Positions 1 to 8,695 of a DNA stretch of 64,000 nucleotides are shown piece after piece. The stretch lies in the NCBI RefSeq assembly GCF_003014695.1, contig NZ_PYAS01000001.1, forward strand, positions 248,001 through 312,000, in the 5' to 3' direction. The number at the start of each line of letters is the position of its first letter. The stretch's first letter is position 1. The notes under the pieces are model-generated. The model had not been told where the DNA came from. It was given only the letters and a program-made list of their open reading frames with translations, and did not search any database. A program made the translations under genes and the position numbers. Origin of the DNA: Dyadobacter jiangsuensis. Lineage in GTDB: Bacteria; Bacteroidota; Bacteroidia; Cytophagales; Spirosomataceae.

Positions 1-642
1 CGCAAAATATATGTTTCGCTTAAAAACGCGATCCGCTACATCATTTCGATCCATATCCCGATCATCCTGACCGTTTTTATCCCTCTGGCGTTGAGCTGGA
101 CTTATCCCAATATCTTCACGCCGGTCCACATTATCTTTTTTGAAATGATCATGGGGCCGACCTGCTCGATCATTTATGAAAACGAGCCGCTGGAACAGGA
201 TCTGCTGCTGCAAAAGCCCAGGCCGTTTACTTCAACTTTTTTTAGTTTGAAAGAACTTTCAGTCAGCATTCTGCAAGGGCTTGTGATTACGGCGGGTATG
301 CTGGTGCTGTATCAATATGCATTGACGCAGTCGTACGACGAAAACCTAGCCCGCTCCATGGTTTTTATCGCCCTGCTGGCCGCAAATGTTTGTCTGACGC
401 TCGTTAACCGTTCATTCCGCCATTCGATCTGGACTACTATCCGGTACAAAAACAACCTCGTTCTATTGATTATCGGTATCACGGTCGTGCTTTCGGTACT
501 GATTTTTCTCATACCGGATGTTACCCGTTTTTTCAGCCTCGCGCCGGTGAATTTGAATCAGCTGCTGATCAGCATCGGTACCGGAATTTTGTTCACGATC
601 TGGTACGAATTAGTCAAGATGTACAACCGCAACCGGGCATAG
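1..642 (+). CDS. P-type cation ATPase, C-terminal part (5' end outside window)
   Basis: The reading frame is open from base 1, so only about 213 C-terminal residues are present; the TTG at 91 is internal and not a start. The fragment holds the last transmembrane helices of a P2-type ATPase (Cation_ATPase_C region), with the characteristic MGPTCSIIYENEP stretch at the M6 to M7 turn that calcium-type pumps of bacteria and eukaryotic PMCA pumps share. Such pumps export divalent cations across the inner membrane using ATP. The catalytic DKTGT and nucleotide domains lie upstream of the window. It faces a second ATPase of the same superfamily tail to tail, with 32 bases between stops. Ca2+ as the ion is an inference from family resemblance. 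Confidence 0.85.
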   Translation, partial: RKIYVSLKNAIRYIISIHIPIILTVFIPLALSWTYPNIFTPVHIIFFEMIMGPTCSIIYENEPLEQDLLLQKPRPFTSTFFSLKELSVSILQGLVITAGMLVLYQYALTQSYDENLARSMVFIALLAANVCLTLVNRSFRHSIWTTIRYKNNLVLLIIGITVVLSVLIFLIPDVTRFFSLAPVNLNQLLISIGTGILFTIWYELVKMYNRNRA

Positions 643-674
643 CGGAAACCCTTAGGAGCACCGGTGAATCGTGG

Positions 675-3260
675 CTATCCTTTTTGACCTGGGATAAACT
701 TGGAGAGTTCGATTGCCGCAATACAGCCTACCGATACCAGGGCAGTCAGCGATAAACTATCCGTCGACAACGGTACCGTCTTGAAAAGCATTGTAAGTGC
801 CGGAACATACAATAACAACACCTGCAAGCCGGTCGTCAGAACGATGGTCAGGAGCAACGGGACGTTTCGGAATATGCCAGCCGTGATAACCGATTGCCTC
901 AGTGAGGAAACACTGAGGGCATTCCCCAACTGCACGATACACAACATCGTAAATACCATTGTCCGTTGGGTTGGGACTGTCATATTATGTCTGACTGCCA
1001 GGAACTGTAACAGAAAAGCCGCCGAGGCCATCAGTATGGCTGTCACCGCGATTCGCATGGCTAATCCCTGGGCAAACAGACTCTGGCCGGGAGGTACCGG
1101 CTGGCGGTTCATAATGCCTTTTTCGGCTTTCTGGGCCGCCAATGCTACTCCCGGCAGCCCGTCTGTGACCAGGTTGATCCACAATATATGAATGGGTAAC
1201 AGCGGGATTGCCAGACCGAAAACCGGGGCCAAAGCGATTACAAGGATTTCGCCCAGGTTGCAGGAAAGCACATAGGCGATGAATTTGCGGATATTGTCGT
1301 AAATCCTGCGCCCTTCCTTTACCGCCTTGACGATTGTAGAGAAATTATCATCCAGCAGCACCATTTCGGAGGCTTCCTTGGCAACGTCCGTGCCGGTAAT
1401 ACCCATTGCGACCCCGATATCGGCCTGTTTGAGTGATGGTGCGTCGTTGACGCCGTCGCCCGTCATGGCCACGAACTGTCCCTGGCTTTGCAATGCATGG
1501 ATGATTTTGAGTTTTTGTTCCGGGGAAACCCGCGCGTATACCGAAACCTCCCGCACAATAGCCTGTAATTGGGCGTCGTCCAGGTCCATCAGCTCCTTTC
1601 CCGTCAGGGTTTTGATAAGCCGCGTGCCGGCAATTTCCAGGCGCTCCGCGATAGAAGTGGCCGTCAATGGCTGGTCGCCGGTGATCATGACAACCCTGAT
1701 GCCGGCCGTCCGACAATCCCGTATTGCCTCAATCACGTTTTCGCGTGGCGGGTCGATCATCCCGGCCATTCCCAGAAAAAGCAGTGAATGCTCGTCCTCC
1801 AACGTTAGCGGGTCGGGGCGCTGGTCAATTATCTTGTAGGCAAAAAACAACACTCTTAATCCCTGGCGGGCCCATTCGCGGTTTTGGTCCAGCAAATCCT
1901 GGCGCTGTTCTTGCAGTACTTCGGTGATTCGGGAAGGTGCGCCTTTCACAAGCAAAAGGTACCGGTCCTGATAGGCGTGCAAAGTGGTCATTCTCATGCG
2001 CTCCGAATCAAAAGGAAGTGTTTGCAATAAGGGATATTTGCTTTCGGCATCTTCCCGGCGGATACCCTGGCTTTCTGCGTGTCGTACCAGTGCAGTTTCG
2101 GTCGGATCGCCCATCAACCGGCCATGCTGGTCAGAATGCACCTCATTATTGAGCATGCAGGCGTAGGAAAGCAGGTCTTCTGACTCCTGTGCAGCCCAGG
2201 CCTTCTCAACGCTCATCTCGTTCCTGGTCAGCGTCCCTGTTTTGTCGGTACATATATAGGTAACCGAACCCAGGGTTTCGACAGCCGGCAACTTCCTGAT
2301 CAAAGCATTATGGCCCACCATTCGGGCTGCCCCATTGGCCAACCCGACGGTGATCACCGCAGGCAGGGCTTCCGGCAGTGCTGCTACGGCCAACGACAGG
2401 GCAGTCATGAAGATCGCGAGCGGCTGCTCGCCCCTTAGCAAGCCATATCCGAAAACCAGCACGCTGATCGCGATAATGGCTACTACCAGGACCTTGCTGA
2501 ATTTCTTCAGTCGCTGCTGCAAAGGGGTAATCGTGGCATCCTGTTCCAAAAGTCCGGCGATGCGGCCGATCTCGGTTTGCATGCCGGTGCTGGTGACCAG
2601 CATTTGTCCCGAGCCGTTAGCGACCACGGTACCTTTGAAGACCATGTTGAGCTGGTCAGCCGGAAGCAGGTCGTTTCCCTGAACAGAGGCAATCACTTTC
2701 TCGATTGCGTGGCTCTCACCGGTCAGGATGGCCTCCTGCGTTTTGAAAGCGCTGATCCGGATGAGCCGCCCGTCGGCGGGGATGATATTGCCGGCTTCCA
2801 GTACCACCATATCGCCGGGAACAAGGTGCGTAGCATCCACTTCCTGATGAACTCCTTCCCTGATGGTGATCGCGTGCTGCGCGGAAATTTGTTGCAGCTT
2901 TTTCATGGATTCCTCGGCATTGTATTCCTGGAAGAATCCGATCACTGCATTCGCTACGATGATGCCGATGATCACATAAGCATCGATATGCTCTCCGACG
3001 AAAAAGGATATAACGGCGGCCACGATGAGGATCAGGATCATCACATCTTTGAACTGACCCAGCAGTATCGTCCATTTGGACCGCTGTTTAGCCGCCACCA
3101 ACATATTCAGCCCGAATTCTGCCCGGCGCCGGGCCACTTCGGCAGCGGTCAATCCCTGGGAGGTGCTGGCTAATGCCTCGATGGCCTGCTCCGCTGTTAT
3201 TTGATAATATGGCTGCAACCGGTTTTTCCTTTCCTTCCTATGTTCCTCGCTGTATCCCAA
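675..3260 (-). CDS. Calcium-type P2A cation-transporting ATPase
   Basis: Complete pump of about 861 residues. Numbered from the TTG at 3260, the motifs appear in order: N-terminal cation ATPase domain (about 15-85), TGES of the actuator domain (180-183), PEALP in helix M4 (296-300), phosphorylated Asp in DKTGT (D339), KGAPS in the nucleotide domain (about 439), TGDGVNDAP (600-608), and a C-terminal membrane domain with N-L-x-T-D, as in SERCA-like Ca2+ site II. This supports Ca2+ (or Mn2+) export across the inner membrane. The start is unusual. There is no ATG before residue 53. TTG at 3260 gives 861 residues, and TTG at 3218 gives 847 and has a strong AGGAAAGG upstream, so 3218 may be the real start. 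The 5' end overlaps the YtxH-like gene, so translation is probably coupled. Confidence 0.93.
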   Translation of the reverse strand: MGYSEEHRKERKNRLQPYYQITAEQAIEALASTSQGLTAAEVARRRAEFGLNMLVAAKQRSKWTILLGQFKDVMILILIVAAVISFFVGEHIDAYVIIGIIVANAVIGFFQEYNAEESMKKLQQISAQHAITIREGVHQEVDATHLVPGDMVVLEAGNIIPADGRLIRISAFKTQEAILTGESHAIEKVIASVQGNDLLPADQLNMVFKGTVVANGSGQMLVTSTGMQTEIGRIAGLLEQDATITPLQQRLKKFSKVLVVAIIAISVLVFGYGLLRGEQPLAIFMTALSLAVAALPEALPAVITVGLANGAARMVGHNALIRKLPAVETLGSVTYICTDKTGTLTRNEMSVEKAWAAQESEDLLSYACMLNNEVHSDQHGRLMGDPTETALVRHAESQGIRREDAESKYPLLQTLPFDSERMRMTTLHAYQDRYLLLVKGAPSRITEVLQEQRQDLLDQNREWARQGLRVLFFAYKIIDQRPDPLTLEDEHSLLFLGMAGMIDPPRENVIEAIRDCRTAGIRVVMITGDQPLTATSIAERLEIAGTRLIKTLTGKELMDLDDAQLQAIVREVSVYARVSPEQKLKIIHALQSQGQFVAMTGDGVNDAPSLKQADIGVAMGITGTDVAKEASEMVLLDDNFSTIVKAVKEGRRIYDNIRKFIAYVLSCNLGEILVIALAPVFGLAIPLLPIHILWINLVTDGLPGVALAAQKAEKGIMNRQPVPPGQSLFAQGLAMRIAVTAILMASAAFLLQFLAVRHNMTVPTQRTMVFTMLCIVQLGNALSVSSLRQSVITAGIFRNVPLLLTIVLTTGLQVLLLYVPALTMLFKTVPLSTDSLSLTALVSVGCIAAIELSKFIPGQKG

Positions 3261-3403
3261 AGTGGTTCTCCGAGATCCTCAATTGCATCTTTAATGGCAA
3301 ACCTGAATTTACGCCGGAGCCTGCTGCCCTTTTCCGGTGCGATCAGCAGTCCGGCGGCAAGTCCCGCACCGGCTGCTAGCAATAGGGGGAGTATTGGTTT
3401 CAT
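3197..3403 (-). CDS. YtxH-like small membrane protein
   Basis: A 68-residue protein with one N-terminal hydrophobic segment (about residues 2-22), followed directly by an APEKGSRLRRK basic stretch and an amphipathic helix. The glycine-rich helix ending in a P-E/T-K-G-x-x-x-R-x-x motif is typical of YtxH/general stress proteins (established family pattern). The ATG at 3403 is preceded by CAGGAAAAC, a reasonable ribosome site. The last 64 bases overlap the beginning of the ATPase gene in another frame, so the two form an operon. The overlap makes it possible that the real ATPase start is the later TTG at 3218. Function in Bacteroidota is not known; a stress-related membrane role is inferred only. 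Confidence 0.7.
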   Translation of the reverse strand: MKPILPLLLAAGAGLAAGLLIAPEKGSRLRRKFRFAIKDAIEDLGEPLWDTARNIGRKGKTGCSHIIK

Positions 3404-3442
3404 GTTTTCCTGGGTTAATGTCTGATTTCAGTTTTTTGCAAA

Positions 3443-3457
3443 GTAACGGACCGTTAC
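3443..3457. promoter_or_regulatory. Perfect 15-bp palindrome, candidate operator
   Basis: GTAACGG-A-CCGTTAC is a perfect 7+1+7 inverted repeat. It lies 40 bases upstream of the YtxH ATG, inside the divergent region between the YtxH/ATPase operon and the SDR gene. Too short for a terminator and followed by no T-run, so an operator for a dimeric regulator is the best guess; the cognate regulator is unknown. Confidence 0.4.
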
Positions 3458-3589
3458 CTGTGCTTTCCTTGACAACGTGCTGTTTTAAAGCTGATTGTAG
3501 TCATAATTTGCCACTCCGGTAACGAACACCTTTGTGCAGCCAGATCACCAGGGAAATAGAGCTGGCTGGAACCATTAATCTGAAAGCCT

Positions 3590-4339
3590 ATGAAAATCTT
3601 ACAGGATAAAGTAGCCATTGTTACCGGTGCGGGTTCAGGTATCGGGCGGAGCGTTGCGCTCGCTTATGCACGGGAGGGCGCAAAAGTAGTTGTTTCCGAC
3701 ATGGACGAGGAGTCGGGACTGGAAACCGTAAGGCTCATTACCGACGCGGGCGGCGACAGTTTCTTTTTCAAATGCGATGTGTCTTCGGCGAGTGAGAATG
3801 AAGCGCTGGTTTGGGCCACTATCGAAAAATACGGCGCTTTGCATATTGCATGCAACAATGCAGGCATTGGCGGGGCCATGGCGCCAACGGGCATGTATGC
3901 GATCGATGCCTGGGACAAAGTAATCGCGGTGAACCTTTCGGGAGTCTTCTACGGCGTTCGCTATCAGATTCCCGCTATGCTCAACTCGGGCGGAGGAGTG
4001 ATCGTGAATATGGCCTCCATTTTGGGTAATGTAGGTTTCGCTAACAGTCCCGCCTATGTGGCGGCGAAGCACGGCGTGATCGGCCTTACCAAAAACATCG
4101 CGCTCGAATATGGTACGAAAGGCATCAGGGCCAATGCCGTCGGCCCGGCATTTATCAAAACACCCTTATTGAAAGATCTGGACGAAGCGACCATGGAGTG
4201 GCTCGTTGGTCGGCACCCGATAGGTCGGATGGGCGAATCCGACGAAGTGGCAGAGCTGGTCCTTTGGCTCAGCAGCCCCAAGGCCTCCTTCGTGACAGGA
4301 GCTTACTATCCGGCCGACGGCGGTTACCTGGCGCAATAA
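3590..4339 (+). CDS. SDR-family NAD(P)-dependent oxidoreductase
   Basis: A 249-residue classical short-chain dehydrogenase. The Rossmann cofactor motif TGAGSGIG is at 12-19, NNAG at 89-92, and the catalytic triad S143, Y156 and K160 is present (Y-x-x-x-K as YVAAK). Asp39 after the second strand (VVVSDMD) suggests NAD(H) preference, a family rule rather than a proof. Length and C-terminus (FVTGAYYPADGGYLAQ) are normal for the glucose 1-dehydrogenase/3-oxoacyl-ACP-reductase-like branch, and the substrate cannot be read from sequence. ATG at 3590. It stands alone on the plus strand, 186 bases from the divergent YtxH gene, and is followed by a small unknown gene. Confidence 0.92.
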   Translation: MKILQDKVAIVTGAGSGIGRSVALAYAREGAKVVVSDMDEESGLETVRLITDAGGDSFFFKCDVSSASENEALVWATIEKYGALHIACNNAGIGGAMAPTGMYAIDAWDKVIAVNLSGVFYGVRYQIPAMLNSGGGVIVNMASILGNVGFANSPAYVAAKHGVIGLTKNIALEYGTKGIRANAVGPAFIKTPLLKDLDEATMEWLVGRHPIGRMGESDEVAELVLWLSSPKASFVTGAYYPADGGYLAQ

Positions 4340-4406
4340 AGGCCTTACACGTATGTAATGCAATGAACCATGATTCTGCCGATTAACCTAATAAAACCTT
4401 ACTACT

Positions 4407-4649
4407 ATGACCTACCAAGCAGAACAGGAAAAAGTCACTTTTGTACTGCCCTTATATTTTGTGAAAGCCGAAGTGACCTTTACCAGGCAATCGGCTGAGG
4501 AAGATCTTACAATACCGCTTACCCCGGCCAACGGCCCTCGGGTAAGCATTTCGACCCGCCGGTTTGCCAAAGGTTTCTGGCTCGCACAGCTAACCTGGTC
4601 GGTTGGGCGCGAGCGGTTTTGCAGCGAAGGCTGGTTCGAAATAGCCTAG
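4407..4649 (+). CDS. Small hypothetical protein
   Basis: An 80-residue protein that I do not recognise. It lacks a signal peptide and membrane helix and is rich in beta-prone segments (VTFVLPLYFVKAEVTF near the start, VSISTRRFAKGFWLAQLTW in the middle), suggesting a small cytoplasmic beta domain. It has an ATG start, follows the SDR gene by 67 bases on the same strand and precedes the DUF4136 lipoprotein, so it may be part of a short directon. Codon use resembles the neighbours. The call as a real gene rests on its position in an otherwise empty gap and its ordinary composition. Confidence 0.55.
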   Translation: MTYQAEQEKVTFVLPLYFVKAEVTFTRQSAEEDLTIPLTPANGPRVSISTRRFAKGFWLAQLTWSVGRERFCSEGWFEIA

Positions 4650-4721
4650 CCGGAATGAACAAGAAGAGGCCCGCTGGCTTTCCTTCGGCATTTGATATCC
4701 ATACGAACTTTCACAGGCTTT

Positions 4722-5306
4722 ATGCGAACGCTGCTGGCATTATTGACGACGATCTTTATCGGGTGCAGCCCGGAAATGCGGGTTTACCATGAAATCGACA
4801 GCAGCAGGGCGGTGGATCAATACCATACTTTCCAATGGGCCAAAACGGATAGTGCGGCGTGGGGGGTGAATCCCTTGTATTTTAATGAATGGAATGATCG
4901 CCGTATCAAGCAGGCTGTGAATGACCTGCTAGGGGCCAAAGGGTATGTATTAAGCCGGGAGCCATCCGACCTGACTTTGCGCTATGATATCCGTGTTGAC
5001 GAGCAATCCATGTTGCTCCCGGATCCGTACGGCTATTTGTACGGCGACTACTGGATGATGCCGCGCGACAACTTATTCCGGTACCGGGAGGCGACTTTAA
5101 TTATCGATGTCTGGCATTCACAGACCAGGAAATTAATCTGGCGCGGCTGGGCGGTTGCCGCAATTGAAGTACTGTTTAACGATGGCAAAGATCCGGAAGT
5201 CATCATCCGGTCGGCTGTAACAAAAATCCTCGATGTTTTCCCCGCCCATGTAGTTGAAAGCGACACCGGCAAGACCGTAGCGACAGGAGCCAGCACTAAA
5301 AACTAG
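4722..5306 (+). CDS. DUF4136-like lipoprotein
   Basis: Taken from the ATG at 4722 (194 residues), because the upstream TTG at 4692 adds residues before an obvious lipoprotein signal: basic start, hydrophobic stretch and an I-F-I-G-C lipobox with Cys15. The mature part (YHTFQWAK..., then RIKQAVNDLLGAKGY and SDLTLRYDIRV) matches the DUF4136 pattern known from Bacteroidota and Proteobacteria lipoproteins: an F-x-W strand near the N-terminus, a helix with I-x-x-A-V/I-x-x-x-L-x-x-K-G-Y, and a D-L-x-V/L-x-Y-strand. It should sit on a membrane facing the periplasm. Function of DUF4136 is unknown. Confidence 0.8.
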   Translation: MRTLLALLTTIFIGCSPEMRVYHEIDSSRAVDQYHTFQWAKTDSAAWGVNPLYFNEWNDRRIKQAVNDLLGAKGYVLSREPSDLTLRYDIRVDEQSMLLPDPYGYLYGDYWMMPRDNLFRYREATLIIDVWHSQTRKLIWRGWAVAAIEVLFNDGKDPEVIIRSAVTKILDVFPAHVVESDTGKTVATGASTKN

Positions 5307-5331
5307 ACTGGCCCCCTCGCGCTTCTGGTGA

Positions 5332-5515
5332 TTACTTTTTCGAGTACTTCTTAATGCGGTGAAACGTCAAAAAATTCGCATCGTGATTATTTCGGGCGCC
5401 ACCCAGGCCGTCGTCGTATGCGGTACGCGATAGAAATACAATGTTCTTGCCGTCGAAAAGCCAATCGACATACTGGAAACCGTGATGGACCACGTCGGGA
5501 TGTCCGACAGACTGA
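5332..5515 (-). pseudogene. 3' remnant of a sialidase-like (BNR propeller) gene
   Basis: About 61 in-frame codons ending at TAA (5332-5334), directly behind the stop of the VCBS gene. They encode [13 protein letters not shown], then [10 protein letters not shown], then [11 protein letters not shown]. This is the usual C-terminal end of Bacteroidota exo-alpha-sialidase-like six-bladed propeller proteins (recognised from the family; no search was run). No start codon or earlier propeller blades precede it, because the sequence upstream is the end of the intact VCBS gene. So it is a truncated gene whose 5' part has been deleted, with the junction at about 5513-5520. The frame is open and undamaged, so the deletion may be fairly recent. 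Confidence 0.65.
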
Positions 5516-5516
5516 T

Positions 5517-7433
5517 TTATCTTTTGAGGTAATAGAAATGGCCATCTTCCGCACCCACGAGCAAATCCGGCTGACCGTTTTTGTCCCAGTCGACAGTGGT
5601 GGGGCTGGTGTCGTGGCCGGCCAGGCGCAGTTCAGCAAGCGGCCCCTTATTCCGGAAGGTCACTTTCCCATCCTTTTCGCCGGTGTTTTCGTAAAAATCG
5701 ACATTCCGGCTATCGATAAGCATATCCAGGTCGCCGTCCTTATCCCAGTCGGTTAATGTAAATTTCCGGCGCCCGCTGCCGCCATTGTCTTTCTTGTTGA
5801 GGCGTAACGGTTCTCCGTTTTCATCCATAAAAATGCGCTTGCCGGGGTGAAGCATCAGCCCTTTGCTTGCCTTGAACCGCTCATGCCACACGAGGTAACC
5901 TTCCGGGTCGAGCATGACCAGGTCCGCGAGCCCGTCCTTGTTCCAGTCGATCGCGTATGGTGTGGTACGCCATTGGGTCGCCAGTTCATTTTCAGCGGGT
6001 GTCCACCATATCCATTTAGGCTTCGGAGCAATGCCCGTCCAGGCTACTTCCACCGGCCTGGCGGGATCCAGCAATGGGGCTCCCTTTTTACCGCGGTTGC
6101 GGAACCATTGCACCTTGCCCCATATGGAATTGACGATAATGTCCTTTAACCCATCTCCGTCCCAATCCGCCACGGATAAGGTCGTGTAGCCCCATTTAGC
6201 CTCACAGGGCCCCTGGATCGACCCGTTGTCTCCGGCCTGAATGCGTATCACATCCTTCCCGGCTTTGAGAAACTTCGGTGCGGCGAAATCCGGCTTGGCA
6301 CCACCTCCCTTATTTTCAATCAAACTGATGTAGCCTGCCGAATTACCGGTGACGATGTCCTCATCGCCATCGTCGTCCCAATCCACACTGACCGGCGTCG
6401 CCAATGCTCCTGACTTAATGGAGCCGCCGCGCTGCTGGAAATAGTACGGCGATTCGAAAAGCGGCATACGCCCTTTTTTCTTGCCCGTGTTCCGGATCAA
6501 CGCCACGCGGCCGTCCTCGTCGCCGCAAACGAGGTCGATGTGCCCGTCGCGGTCCCAGTCGACGGCCACGGGGATGATCATTTCGAGGTCCATCCGGATG
6601 CTGCCGCCCGCATTCGCCAGTTGTTGCCCATGGGCGTACACCGGTTTTTTAGCCGTGCCGGTGTTCTCGAACCAGGTAAATTTGTCGAGAAACTCGCCGC
6701 AGATCAGGTCCAGGTCTCCATCGCCATCGAAATCGGCAAAGTTGGGGGAGGGCGGACCGTACATATCCAGGATTTCGCCGCCAGCTTGCAAGCGGCCCCT
6801 GTTTTTGTAATGCCCATCGCTGTTTTCGATCAGGTATACATAGCCGTGGAGCGGGCCGTTCGTCCATTTACCTTTCGAATCGTATGCATTATCCCAGCCG
6901 TATTCCAGCCAGTCGTCGATGCCCGCGATCAGGTCCTGGTCACCATCGGCGTCGTAATCGACCCATTTCCATTGCACAAAGCGCGGTTTCTTTTTGAAAT
7001 CGGTATGCAGTGAATCCGGTGCATACACAGGCTGCCTGGTAGCCCCTTTGCTTTGCAGGAAATCGGTCAGCTCCGCACCCTGGTCGAGCACACGCGGCTG
7101 GCCATCCACATACGACACCTGCGGGTGTTTCAGGCCGGCGGCTACGCGCACAGGAGCCTCGAACACGGGGACTTTCTTGCCCGATTTGTTTTCAAAAAAA
7201 TAGAGCCCATTGTACGGCACGTCCGGGCATGATACCAGCAAATCCATATCGCCGTCGCCGTCGTAGTCCATCGGCAATGGCCAGGCCCAAAGCCCGGCAC
7301 CGAGGTCGGTTACCGTATCGGGATTTTGGTAATCCAGCCTGATCAGCTCGCCGGCCGGTTCGGAAGGCGCTTGTCCCGGCCTGAATGCAGGCAATACAAA
7401 GAGGAAAAACAGAGATAATGAGAATGACTTCAT
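5517..7433 (-). CDS. Secreted FG-GAP/VCBS-repeat protein
   Basis: A 638-residue protein with a Sec signal ([17 protein letters not shown]) and many copies of the calcium-binding VCBS/FG-GAP signature D-x-D-x-D-G-D-x-D-L (for example [55 protein letters not shown]). This predicts a multi-bladed integrin-alpha-like beta propeller outside the cytoplasm. No catalytic motif is evident; such proteins often accompany SusCD loci and are proposed to bind glycans (inference). It starts 10 bases after the end of a SusD remnant, the spacing expected in an operon, and is followed at once by a sialidase remnant. It appears to be the only complete survivor of a collapsed polysaccharide-utilisation locus. 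Confidence 0.85.
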   Translation of the reverse strand: MKSFSLSLFFLFVLPAFRPGQAPSEPAGELIRLDYQNPDTVTDLGAGLWAWPLPMDYDGDGDMDLLVSCPDVPYNGLYFFENKSGKKVPVFEAPVRVAAGLKHPQVSYVDGQPRVLDQGAELTDFLQSKGATRQPVYAPDSLHTDFKKKPRFVQWKWVDYDADGDQDLIAGIDDWLEYGWDNAYDSKGKWTNGPLHGYVYLIENSDGHYKNRGRLQAGGEILDMYGPPSPNFADFDGDGDLDLICGEFLDKFTWFENTGTAKKPVYAHGQQLANAGGSIRMDLEMIIPVAVDWDRDGHIDLVCGDEDGRVALIRNTGKKKGRMPLFESPYYFQQRGGSIKSGALATPVSVDWDDDGDEDIVTGNSAGYISLIENKGGGAKPDFAAPKFLKAGKDVIRIQAGDNGSIQGPCEAKWGYTTLSVADWDGDGLKDIIVNSIWGKVQWFRNRGKKGAPLLDPARPVEVAWTGIAPKPKWIWWTPAENELATQWRTTPYAIDWNKDGLADLVMLDPEGYLVWHERFKASKGLMLHPGKRIFMDENGEPLRLNKKDNGGSGRRKFTLTDWDKDGDLDMLIDSRNVDFYENTGEKDGKVTFRNKGPLAELRLAGHDTSPTTVDWDKNGQPDLLVGAEDGHFYYLKR

Positions 7434-7443
7434 AGGTGTACTT

Positions 7444-7686
7444 TTATTCCCAGGCGGGATTTTGTTTCAGGTTTTTGGCATTGTCAATGGCTGTTTGCGG
7501 AACGGGCCATTGGTAGTCTTTGGCAGCGTCGAACCGGCGTGTGTGGATGATCCGCAATGGTAATACACCCGGCACTTCGATACTGACTACTTCTTTGTTC
7601 AATACTTTTTCGGCTGTTTTCCAGCGGAGAATGTCAAAATGGCTAAGCCCTTCCCCGGCCATGTCAGCGGCAAAGCTCGCTCGCTC
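7444..7686 (-). pseudogene. 3' remnant of a susD gene
   Basis: About 80 codons ending at 7444 read AGEGLSHFDILRWKTAE, then WPVPQTAIDNAKNLKQNP. This is the C-terminal end of a SusD/RagB protein, in which G-x-x-x-F-D-I-x-R-W and the terminal P-I/V-P-x-x-x-I-x-x-N-x-x-L-x-Q-N-P are the classic pattern; compare the end of the intact SusD at 36638. The remaining 400 or more residues, including the lipoprotein signal and TPR region, are missing. Upstream, the frame is interrupted by an OsmC-family fragment in another frame. The original operon was probably susC, susD, VCBS protein, sialidase. Confidence 0.8.
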
Positions 7687-7870
7687 TCCCGTGTAATGCG
7701 ATGGCCTTTTCAATCATTTCCGGCCGGGCCACTGTTACCGCCGGGTTAAGTGTCACTTGCGTAAAATGTCCGCCGCCATCCGACGTTTCGATCATCTCAC
7801 CGGTCGCAATATCCGTATAACCGGTGACCACAACGCCACCGACCACGCAAAGGTGCAGGTAGGAGAGCAT
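7664..7870 (-). pseudogene. Internal fragment of an OsmC-family gene
   Basis: Open frame of 68 codons, MLSYLHLC, then VVVTGYTD, then GGGHFTQVTLNPAVTV, ending ALHGRASELCR. It resembles the middle of OsmC/Ohr-family peroxiredoxin-like proteins of Bacteroidota, where HMLWYLHLC and H-x-x-A-N-E-L-C-F-I-A-N-S carry the catalytic cysteines. Both ends are missing: a stop codon lies seven codons upstream of the ATG-like position, and after ELC the sequence runs into the SusD remnant and stops. The break point between the two unrelated genes is therefore near 7665-7680. Family assignment is from motif memory. Confidence 0.65.
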
Positions 7871-8030
7871 ATGGCGCCACTGGTGTTGCTACCCTGAAAC
7901 GCGCTTGCTCAGGTTCAAGGAACGGATTTTCCAGATTTGTGCAAAGAATGTCCAGATTATTGAAAACCGGTGGATGCAGGAATATCTACATTTATCATCC
8001 GAAAGATGATGTAATTTCTGCCGGCACCCC
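7871..8030. other. Short intergenic region with a candidate promoter
   Basis: No gene seen. TACATTTA at 7987-7994 on the plus strand is one base off the Bacteroidota -7 element TAnnTTTG and lies 37 bases before the ATG of the next small open frame. No convincing -33 TTTG at the usual distance was found. Confidence 0.25.
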
Positions 8031-8405
8031 ATGAGCTGCATTCGAATCCTATTTGGTATACTCCTTGTCATTCTGACGACAACCGGGACCCGGAGTCTGG
8101 GACATCCCGCCGTTGCGCCGGTAGCGGATTCGAACGACTGCCCGACCGTCGGGAAATCTCCGGATAAGGACAACTACCACCAGGAGGCGGCCATGCTCGA
8201 AGTGCAGGAGAATACCTCTTCCGTCTCCAAAGAGAAAAAGGATAGCCAGGATTTCAGCGAGCTGGCAGGTTTTTTCAGCAGGTACCTGTCCTTCGTTTTG
8301 CATGCGACTGACGATCCGGGTGTTTCCATTGTTGCTCCCCGGCCGGTTCTTGCCCGGACTCTTCCCCGGTACATTCTGTATCGGTCCCTGATCATTCCTT
8401 TCTGA
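8031..8405 (+). CDS. Hypothetical small secreted protein
   Basis: A 124-residue open frame starting with a good Sec signal (MSCIRILFGILLVILTTTGT, probable cleavage after about residue 25). It continues with a hydrophilic, acidic stretch and ends with a hydrophobic C-terminus. I recognise no family. It sits alone between the OsmC fragment and ureA. The overlapping minus-strand frames have no such signal, which favours this strand. It could equally be a chance frame or a degraded gene in this decayed region, so confidence is limited. Confidence 0.4.
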   Translation: MSCIRILFGILLVILTTTGTRSLGHPAVAPVADSNDCPTVGKSPDKDNYHQEAAMLEVQENTSSVSKEKKDSQDFSELAGFFSRYLSFVLHATDDPGVSIVAPRPVLARTLPRYILYRSLIIPF

Positions 8406-8695
8406 TTACTTCCGGGTACGCGCCGTGTGCGTTTCGCATTCGGTACAAGTACTGTTCCCGAACGGGTGAGTGGCCGCATTGTGCCGGTCTGGTTTTGAAC
8501 TGCCCGTTCAGCTTTCGTATATCCATGTAAGTTCGCATTTTTTTTCCTTGTCCGGCCGGTTGGCTTCGGTTCAGGAAATCCTTTTGCCCAATGGTTTCAT
8601 GTGCGGGATCGCAAGCGCATGTGCCAGCGGGCGCGGGGAGCGGCGTCCTTTCAGGCAATGAATGTCTACCTATTAATACAAAATAGAATATCCAT

